A stretch of 6,041 nucleotides of DNA from Verrucomicrobiales bacterium (GTDB lineage Bacteria; Verrucomicrobiota; Verrucomicrobiia; Methylacidiphilales; JAAUTS01), in assembly GCA_031279715.1 (NCBI GenBank), contig JAITHY010000213.1, forward strand, positions 1 to 6,041. The letters run 5' to 3'. Shown here one piece after another: positions 1 through 4,765 of this stretch. Within the stretch, counting starts at the first letter, position 1; each line of letters opens with the position of its first letter. The notes under the pieces were generated by a model. That model saw only the letters and a list, made by a program, of their open reading frames with translations, was not told the origin of the DNA and did no database searches. The position numbers and the translations under genes were made by a program.

Positions 1-648
1 AAACTCCGTGCCGGGCAGCGGCAGCGTCTTGTCGCCGACCGCGTTGAACTCGGCGAGTTTCGCGCCATTCAACACGCTGACGGTCGGCGGGGAAAATTCC
101 ACCGGCAGCCAGCCTCCGCCGAGCGCGACGCCGCCTTCCGTCCACAGCGCGTCCTGATCCTCGATGTTGATGCGCGGCAATTTTTCGTCGTTCAAATAAA
201 CATGGAAACGGTTGCCGCTGGCGGCGAGGCGGACGGTGAGGATCTCGCCGATTTTGGGCGCGGGGTCAAGCGGCACCCAGCCGAGAAATTTTGAGCGGCC
301 ATCAGCGGCGTAACGCGCGAAGCTCAATTCCGGCTCCGCCCCGCCGCGCACGCCGACGACGTAGCGATTCTCCCAATCTTTGACGCGAATGCCGCCCCAA
401 ATTTGCACGGGAACGTCAGTGCCGCTGACGGTCAACGCCTTGGCTTGGAAGGTAAATTCGGCGTCGCTGAATTGTTCTTTCGTCACCACGTAACCGCCGC
501 TGACAGTCACCGCGTTCGGCGCGGTTTTTATCACCGCGCGGTTCGCGCTTTCCCAGACGCCCGGAAAGGCGGGGGAAAGTTTGACCGGAGCGGCGGAGAG
601 GGTGGAGGTCAGCATCAGCGAGGCTAGGAGCAGCTTTGGGGTTTTCAT
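1..648 (-). CDS. Secreted protein with concanavalin-A-like domain, N-terminal part (cut by window edge)
   Basis: An open frame of 216 codons runs from an ATG at 648-646 to the left edge with no stop, so the C-terminus lies outside the window. It begins MKTPKLLLASLMLTSTLSAA, a clear Sec signal peptide (Lys n-region, Leu-rich core, likely cleavage after SAA near residue 20), so the protein is exported. Residues about 45-195 alternate beta-strand-like stretches with Gly/Asp turns (QIWGGIRVKDWENRYVVGV, then RFHVYLNDEKL). This looks like a concanavalin-A/laminin-G-type jelly roll of the DUF1080 or glycan-binding kind; that is a fold guess from pattern, not a family match. No catalytic residues can be named, and a hydrolase domain could follow outside the window. 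It lies 103 bp after the PEP-CTERM gene on the same strand, but a terminator-like hairpin and a promoter candidate in the gap suggest separate transcription. There is no Shine-Dalgarno motif before the ATG. Confidence 0.8.
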   Translation of the reverse strand, partial: MKTPKLLLASLMLTSTLSAAPVKLSPAFPGVWESANRAVIKTAPNAVTVSGGYVVTKEQFSDAEFTFQAKALTVSGTDVPVQIWGGIRVKDWENRYVVGVRGGAEPELSFARYAADGRSKFLGWVPLDPAPKIGEILTVRLAASGNRFHVYLNDEKLPRINIEDQDALWTEGGVALGGGWLPVEFSPPTVSVLNGAKLAEFNAVGDKTLPLPGTEF

Positions 649-658
649 GATGGAGAGG

Positions 659-687
659 ATTTTATGGCAAGCGGCAACGAAGGTAAA
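659..687 (-). promoter_or_regulatory. Candidate sigma70-type promoter for the secreted concanavalin-A-like gene
   Basis: On the minus strand TTTACC (687-682, 4/6 to TTGACA) is followed after exactly 17 bp by TAAAAT (664-659, 5/6 to TATAAT). Initiation about 7 bp downstream would fall near position 652, only about four bases before the ATG at 648. The transcript would be almost leaderless, which fits the absence of a Shine-Dalgarno motif. The match is moderate, and AT-rich hexamers do occur by chance. Confidence 0.35.
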
Positions 688-709
688 AGGAAAAATACGC
701 CGCCGCAAA

Positions 710-746
710 CCACCCCGCCGCAACCCCCGAAATGACGGCGGGGTGG
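710..746 (-). terminator. Hairpin terminator candidate after the PEP-CTERM gene
   Basis: CCACCCCGCCG (710-720) and CGGCGGGGTGG (736-746) are perfect 11-bp inverted arms around a 15-base loop. The hairpin starts 5 bp after the PEP-CTERM stop codon (754-752). In the direction of transcription the stem is followed by TTTG, and a run of five T lies about 10 bases further on. The stem is strong but the U tract is displaced, so termination may be partial or factor-assisted. Confidence 0.55.
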
Positions 747-751
747 CGCGG

Positions 752-2449
752 TTACGAACGACGTCGGCGCGTGACGGATAACAGGAGTCCGCCCAATGCC
801 ATCAATACCCACATCGACGGCTCGGGGATGGTGGCGACCAAACCCTGTGATTTGTCAAAAATGAAAATCCCGTCCGTTGATTTCCAAATGTCGCCGCTGT
901 CCCAATTCCAGCCGCTGACGGTGAAGCCGGCGCCGTAGTTGATTGCGCCGCTGAGGATTTGCCAGTTGCCGAGCGTGGTGGCGGCGGCGGTGTCAATGCT
1001 AATGCTGCCGTTCAGATTCACCGTGCCGCCGCTGTTGGTCAGAGTGTTGTTGATCCCATCCGCGCCCAGGACGAAAGTCAAACCGCCATCCACCGTCAGC
1101 GTGCCGGTGCTGACCATCGTGTTGCCCGTGTAGGTGTTCGTGCCGCTGAGCAACAGCGTCCCGCCACCCGTCTTGGTCAAGCCGCCGCTGCCGCTCAACA
1201 CACCGCTGAGGGTGATATCGCGCACGGTGGCGCCGGCTTCGTCGGCGGTTTTGAAATTGATGTTGCCGCCGCTGCCGGTGAGTTTCATATTCATGCAGGA
1301 AGACCAGTTTTGTATCGCGCCAAGCGTGCCGCCGCCTAGTTCTATCGTCGCCGATAAAGAGTTTAGATTGCCCAGCTTCAAGCCTTCCACGTTGGGCGCG
1401 CTCTGCCCCAAATACAACGCGCCGCCCGTCACTTTCAGCGCCGCGGTGGAATTGGTGTTGCTGGTCACGGTTGAGTATCTGCCGCCAAAACCGATGTAAC
1501 TGGTCGTCACTATGCCGCCGCTGAGGTTGAAGGCGGCGGTTTGTTCATTGGCGCCGCCGTCGCGATTGAGCAGAAACATGGCATTGCCGTCGCTGTTCAC
1601 ATTGGTCATCCGCAGCGAGCCGCCCGCCACGTTCAATGTCGAGTCAGAATAGGCTTTGAGGCCGACGTAGACTTGATACTGCGCGGTGGCGGAACCCGCC
1701 AGGATGTTCAGTTCCGACACGCGCCGGTTGCCGGCGGTTCCGGGACCCATGCCAATACTGAAGGCGCTGGTGGACGCCAAAATGGCGTTGGCATGGTTAA
1801 GCGTGTAGAAGGTGTTGCCGACATTTCCCATGCTCAGTCCGCTGTTGCCAATCCTCACTTCGGCCGCGCCGTGATTAATGGTGCCGGAGACGGCTTGGAA
1901 GGCCAGGATGTTGCTGTAAACTCCGGCTTGAAGGTTGAGCGTGGCGGTGCCCGTCGTATACCATTGGGCGTTGCCGAAGGTGCCCCCGCCAGCCAGCGTC
2001 AGGGTGCTGTTGTTGTTCAGGGTGAAAGCGTGGGTGTTGTTTTGCATTTTTGTGCCAGTGTAGACGATGGCGCTGTTGATGGTCACATTGGCGTTGGCGC
2101 CGATGGTGAACACGTACATGCCAGCGCCCGGGTCAGTGTCAGTCATCGTCCAGCGCAAGGGACCGCCATTGAAAGTGTAGTTGCCGCCAATCGTCGCGGT
2201 TTGTACTGCAACGCCATTGATCTCAATATTCACCGTGCCGGACTGTGCCGCGTCGAATACCGCCCGGGTCGGCGCGCCCACTTGGCTGTTGACCCACACA
2301 CCGGAATTCCAGTTGGCGGTGGTGGTGTCCCAAGGATCACCATCAGCGCCGTTCCAAGTGTAACTGGTTTGCGCGTTCATATTCAGTGCCGCCATGCCGC
2401 TGAATGCGGCGAGCAACGCGGCTCGTTTGATTATCATGGTTGTTTTCAT
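752..2449 (-). CDS. PEP-CTERM sorting domain protein with autotransporter-associated beta-strand repeat
   Basis: This 565-residue protein is exported and probably surface-anchored or surface-processed. Residues 1-26 form a signal peptide (Lys/Arg n-region, hydrophobic core, likely cleavage after MNA). Residues 27-540 are rich in Gly, Asn, Thr and Ser and carry repeated strand-turn units, as in right-handed beta-helices. Residues about 412-453 (LSGSGGLTKTGGGTLLLSGT onward, with NTYTGNT) match the autotransporter-associated beta-strand repeat (PATR, TIGR02601/PF12951). The C-terminus is a full PEP-CTERM signal: IPEP at 541-544, a hydrophobic helix to about 560, then RRRR. In this family an exosortase recognises and cleaves that signal. 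There is no outer-membrane translocator barrel, so it is not a classical autotransporter. The ATG at 2449 is preferred because it keeps the whole n-region; Met5 is an alternative. No good Shine-Dalgarno precedes it (GAAAGACAAAAAC). The specific function is unknown; adhesin, matrix component or glycan binder are all possible. Confidence 0.93.
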   Translation of the reverse strand: MKTTMIIKRAALLAAFSGMAALNMNAQTSYTWNGADGDPWDTTTANWNSGVWVNSQVGAPTRAVFDAAQSGTVNIEINGVAVQTATIGGNYTFNGGPLRWTMTDTDPGAGMYVFTIGANANVTINSAIVYTGTKMQNNTHAFTLNNNSTLTLAGGGTFGNAQWYTTGTATLNLQAGVYSNILAFQAVSGTINHGAAEVRIGNSGLSMGNVGNTFYTLNHANAILASTSAFSIGMGPGTAGNRRVSELNILAGSATAQYQVYVGLKAYSDSTLNVAGGSLRMTNVNSDGNAMFLLNRDGGANEQTAAFNLSGGIVTTSYIGFGGRYSTVTSNTNSTAALKVTGGALYLGQSAPNVEGLKLGNLNSLSATIELGGGTLGAIQNWSSCMNMKLTGSGGNINFKTADEAGATVRDITLSGVLSGSGGLTKTGGGTLLLSGTNTYTGNTMVSTGTLTVDGGLTFVLGADGINNTLTNSGGTVNLNGSISIDTAAATTLGNWQILSGAINYGAGFTVSGWNWDSGDIWKSTDGIFIFDKSQGLVATIPEPSMWVLMALGGLLLSVTRRRRS

Positions 2450-2485
2450 GTTTTTGTCTTTCGTTGAGGTTGGTTAAAAAGAAAT

Positions 2486-2549
2486 AAGCACCAAGCCCCC
2501 AAGGCGCTAAGTTTTTTAATAAACTTGGCGCCTTGGGGGCTTGGTGTTT
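2486..2549. repeat. Long near-perfect palindrome (29-bp stem, 6-base loop)
   Basis: The arms at 2486-2514 and 2521-2549 pair over 29 positions around the loop TTTAAT. There are 27 Watson-Crick pairs and two G/T positions (T2508 with G2527, G2488 with T2547). Each arm has an internal 8-bp period: CTTGG recurs at 2524, 2532 and 2540, giving CTTGGCGC, CTTGGGGG, CTTGGTG. Read on the minus strand the hairpin is followed by TATTTCTTTTT and ends 36 bases before the PEP-CTERM start, so it could terminate, attenuate or shape the leader. It could equally be a copy of a dispersed palindromic repeat. The structure is certain; the role is not known. Confidence 0.9.
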
Positions 2550-2592
2550 TACAAATAACGCCGCGTCCGAATAAGGAATTTCCGGAACACAA

Positions 2593-2632
2593 TTTTAGCG
2601 TTTTAGCGAGAGAGCGAGAGAGCGAGAGAGCG
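2593..2632. repeat. 8-bp tandem repeat array, two unit types
   Basis: Five consecutive octamers all end in AGCG: TTTTAGCG twice (2593-2608), then AGAGAGCG three times (2609-2632), with a partial AG after. The exact copies and the change of unit in register point to slippage growth from an AGCG-ending octamer. Such arrays can vary in copy number between strains. It lies in the presumed leader of the PEP-CTERM gene, about 150 bp before its start. Confidence 0.9.
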
Positions 2633-2743
2633 AGCCGCTACATTATGTTCTATCGTCTTCATGTTTCACCAGTTACCAGTTTTAATTCTTTGCTTAACTC
2701 ACCAACTTGGGTGAGAAAAATTTTTGCTCTGTTAATGGTAAAA

Positions 2744-2772
2744 AATTTGCCTCAATTTACAAAAATTGTCAA
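2744..2772 (-). promoter_or_regulatory. Candidate promoter for the PEP-CTERM gene
   Basis: A perfect TTGACA lies on the minus strand at 2772-2767, about 45 bp after the symporter stop. A spacer of 17 bp leads to CAAATT (2749-2744), which matches TATAAT at only three positions, so the -10 is weak. The hairpin at 2486-2549 leaves only 36 bp before the PEP-CTERM start, too little for a full promoter, so any dedicated promoter must lie upstream of it, and this is the best -35 in the gap. A weaker alternative -10 is CATAAT at 2647-2642, which has no good -35. Confidence 0.35.
2753..2768. promoter_or_regulatory. Operator-like dyad inside the promoter candidate
   Basis: CAATTT (2753-2758) and AAATTG (2763-2768) are perfect 6-bp inverted arms with a 4-base spacer, a 16-bp dyad of the size bound by dimeric helix-turn-helix repressors. 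It overlaps the last two bases of the TTGACA hexamer and most of the spacer, where a repressor would block polymerase. The region is AT-rich, so a dyad of this kind can arise by chance, and no regulator gene is in the window. Confidence 0.25.
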
Positions 2773-2815
2773 GTTTTTTTCAGCGCCGCGTTCTCTCAGC
2801 GGAGGGGCGCAACGG

Positions 2816-4753
2816 CTATTTCTTAAACGCCCGCCACCAGAACCAGTACATTCCCACGCTGCCAATCAGCAAAATCGGCAGTGTGTACACCAAGTCGCCG
2901 TAGGACTTGATGACCAGTTGCATGGGGATGAGGAACAGCGTCACCTGCCACATCAGCGCAAACGGCACGGTGAGGATGTCGTTGCGATGCTCGCTATAGT
3001 TCGCGGCGCGCTCCGTCTCGCTCAACTCCAAACGCAGCGGTTTCCACAGGCCGAAGGGGCGCGTGGTTTTGTAGAAGTTGCGCAGCACCGGCAGCGGTGT
3101 CGGCGCGGTCAGCAGCGAACCGACAATGGTGCCGAGGAAGGACAGAAACGTCATCAACAGGAATTGCTGCCACTCGACCATGTCGTGGAAACAGATGCGT
3201 TGAACCACAGCGCCTATCGCGCCGATGACGAGGCCGCCCATCATGCCCCATGCGTTGCAACGCCACCAGTAAAGGCGCAGCAGGGCGGGGGCGAGCGCGC
3301 CGGCGCCGAGGCTCATGATAATCCAACTCCACAGGTCGTTGATGTTCTTCGCGTGCAAGCCCATGAAGAAGCCGGCGCCGACGATGGTTGGCGTCGCGAT
3401 GTAGCTGGCAATGATAAGTTCTTTGTTGCCGGCCTTGGGGCGGATGAAATTTTGGTAGATGTCACGCACAGCGAGGGCGCCGGCGGGGTTGACGGTGCCG
3501 GCGAAGCAGGACATCAGCGCGGCGACCATCGCCACGGTCAGCAAGCCGCGCAAACCGGTGGGCAGGGATTGAAGGAGCACGGCGGGCAGGATGCGCTCGG
3601 GGTTGACGGCGCCGCTGAAGCTCACCAACGGCAGCGTGTCTTTCCAGTTCGCGCCGAGTGTTTTTTCCAAGCCGGCGGCCAGTCCCGCGGGTAGTGTCTC
3701 GGGTTTGGCGAAGACTATTTTGTCGGTGACACCGTGCCAGCCGCCGGCGTCAACGTCAGCGTAGTAAGTCTTCACCACCGCCGCCGCGCCGGCGAGGTCA
3801 CCGTCAGCGTCGTTGACTTTTTGCGAGACGAGAATGATGCCCAGCACCGCGAAACCTATCATCATCGGCCAGCGGAACATCACGGCGAAGCCCTGCAGCA
3901 GCGATTGCAAACCACATTCCTTGTCGTTGCGCGCCGCAAAGTAGCGTGATTCCGCGCCCGCGCCCATGCCGCCGAGGATGTTGCGAAGCAAATAGAACAG
4001 CGCGAACATCAGCAAGTCTTGATAGGGTTCATAACCAGCGGGCATCGTGGTATGAATGCTCGGTGCTGACGATAACCAGTCGGCATTGCCGGTGACTTTT
4101 TGCGCGAGTTCGCCGAACACATGCGCGTCGGGAATATTCATCCACGCCAGCACGCCAACAAAAACACAACTCAGCACGATGATGGAGCCTTGGATGAGGT
4201 CCGTCACCACCACGCCGTAAAAACCCGCCGCCGTGGTGTATGCCGTGGCGAAAATCAAAATCGCCAGCGTGATGAGCACCGGATTAATCGGCACGAACAT
4301 CCCGACAAACAAGCTGCAACCGCGCACCAGATACGCAATCATCGCAATCGTCATGATGATGCCGGTGATGGCTTGCAGGAAACGCACAGTCTCGGCGGCT
4401 TTGCCGACGCCGAAGCGGTAGGTCATCCATTCCGCGCCCGTCATGCAGCCGGAGCGGCGGTGCCATTTGCCCGCGTACGCCAACAAAAACGCCAGTATCA
4501 GCACCGCTCCGCCGCGGAACTCGATAAACAGCCCGCGCGGTCCGAGCATATACAGGAACGACGTGATAATCATCGTGCCGGTCAGGTCAAACCAATTGGT
4601 CATGCCCGCGATGCCGAGCAGCCACCACGGGAGCTTGCGCCCGCCGAGGTAGTAGGTTTCGAGATTGGCGGAGGCGCGCCGGGTCATCCACAATCCGACG
4701 ATCATGGTGATTACGAAGTACAGCGCGATGATGGAGATGTCAATGTTGGTCAT
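2816..4753 (-). CDS. Sodium:solute symporter (SSS/SLC5 family)
   Basis: This 645-residue inner-membrane protein has about 14-15 hydrophobic helices, the first near residues 7-24 and the last near 622-642. It belongs to the solute:sodium symporter family, which uses the Na+ gradient to import sugars or other small solutes through a LeuT-type fold. Supporting features are the N-terminal YYLGGRKLPWWLLGIAGMTN (34-53), GFYGVVVTDLIQGSIIVL (177-194) and the helix-8-like segment MVAALMSCFAGTVN (409-422) followed by RDIYQNF. The SSS family commonly has two Ser/Thr in the last segment at the Na+ site; here the pair is S415-C416. A hydrophilic insert at about 311-385 is typical of long members. The substrate cannot be called, but the gene starts 12 bp after the hydrolase stop, so import of a product of that enzyme is likely. 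The ATG at 4753 gives a complete first helix; no Shine-Dalgarno is visible (CCATCAACTTTT precedes it). Confidence 0.93.
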   Translation of the reverse strand: MTNIDISIIALYFVITMIVGLWMTRRASANLETYYLGGRKLPWWLLGIAGMTNWFDLTGTMIITSFLYMLGPRGLFIEFRGGAVLILAFLLAYAGKWHRRSGCMTGAEWMTYRFGVGKAAETVRFLQAITGIIMTIAMIAYLVRGCSLFVGMFVPINPVLITLAILIFATAYTTAAGFYGVVVTDLIQGSIIVLSCVFVGVLAWMNIPDAHVFGELAQKVTGNADWLSSAPSIHTTMPAGYEPYQDLLMFALFYLLRNILGGMGAGAESRYFAARNDKECGLQSLLQGFAVMFRWPMMIGFAVLGIILVSQKVNDADGDLAGAAAVVKTYYADVDAGGWHGVTDKIVFAKPETLPAGLAAGLEKTLGANWKDTLPLVSFSGAVNPERILPAVLLQSLPTGLRGLLTVAMVAALMSCFAGTVNPAGALAVRDIYQNFIRPKAGNKELIIASYIATPTIVGAGFFMGLHAKNINDLWSWIIMSLGAGALAPALLRLYWWRCNAWGMMGGLVIGAIGAVVQRICFHDMVEWQQFLLMTFLSFLGTIVGSLLTAPTPLPVLRNFYKTTRPFGLWKPLRLELSETERAANYSEHRNDILTVPFALMWQVTLFLIPMQLVIKSYGDLVYTLPILLIGSVGMYWFWWRAFKK

Positions 4754-4765
4754 AAAAGTTGATGG

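Larger units (their letters stand above)
2450..2815. other. 366-bp AT-rich intergenic region
   Basis: This gap separates the symporter stop (2818-2816) from the PEP-CTERM start. It is visibly more AT-rich than the genes and holds a promoter candidate (2772-2744) with a dyad (2753-2768), an 8-bp tandem array (2593-2632) and a long palindrome (2486-2549). A small dyad CTCACC/GGTGAG lies at 2698-2715, next to the palindrome AAAAATTTTT (2716-2725). If the promoter candidate is real, the PEP-CTERM mRNA would have a leader of roughly 290 bases carrying both repeats. No tRNA, rRNA or convincing gene is seen, and there is no clear terminator directly after the symporter stop. Confidence 0.8.

Noticed and set aside
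403..938. Short plus-strand frames near the left end
   Set aside because: They overlap the signal-peptide gene and the PEP-CTERM C-terminus, both supported by clear sorting signals on the minus strand.
910..1560. Frequent GCCGCCGCTG strings in the PEP-CTERM gene
   Set aside because: These mostly encode recurrent Ser-Gly-Gly turns in one frame, so peptide composition explains them, unlike the ACCGTCAGCG copies.
1541..2467. 308-codon open frame on the plus strand
   Set aside because: It is fully antisense to the well-supported PEP-CTERM gene, with Gly/Val/His-rich low-information sequence and no family match.
2593..2632. CRISPR array
   Set aside because: The units are 8 bp and contiguous, with no spacers and no cas genes.
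2698..2725. Small hairpin CTCACC/GGTGAG with an adjacent A/T run as a terminator
   Set aside because: The 6-bp stem is weak. The run is AAAAATTTTT, with A directly after the stem on the plus strand, where there is no gene to terminate.
2779..2815. Possible terminator just after the symporter stop
   Set aside because: GCGCC/GGCGC arms exist, but on the minus strand they are followed by an A run, not a T run, and the stem is only about 5 bp with a long loop.
2525..3694. 389-codon open frame on the plus strand
   Set aside because: It lies mostly antisense to the symporter. Its translation is rich in His, Gln, Arg and Ala with no recognisable domain, as expected of a shadow in GC-rich DNA. It also starts inside the palindrome.
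4100..4762. 220-codon open frame on the plus strand opposite the symporter N-terminus
   Set aside because: It is strongly Arg/His/Gln-biased, antisense to transmembrane helices, and shows no start signal or motif.
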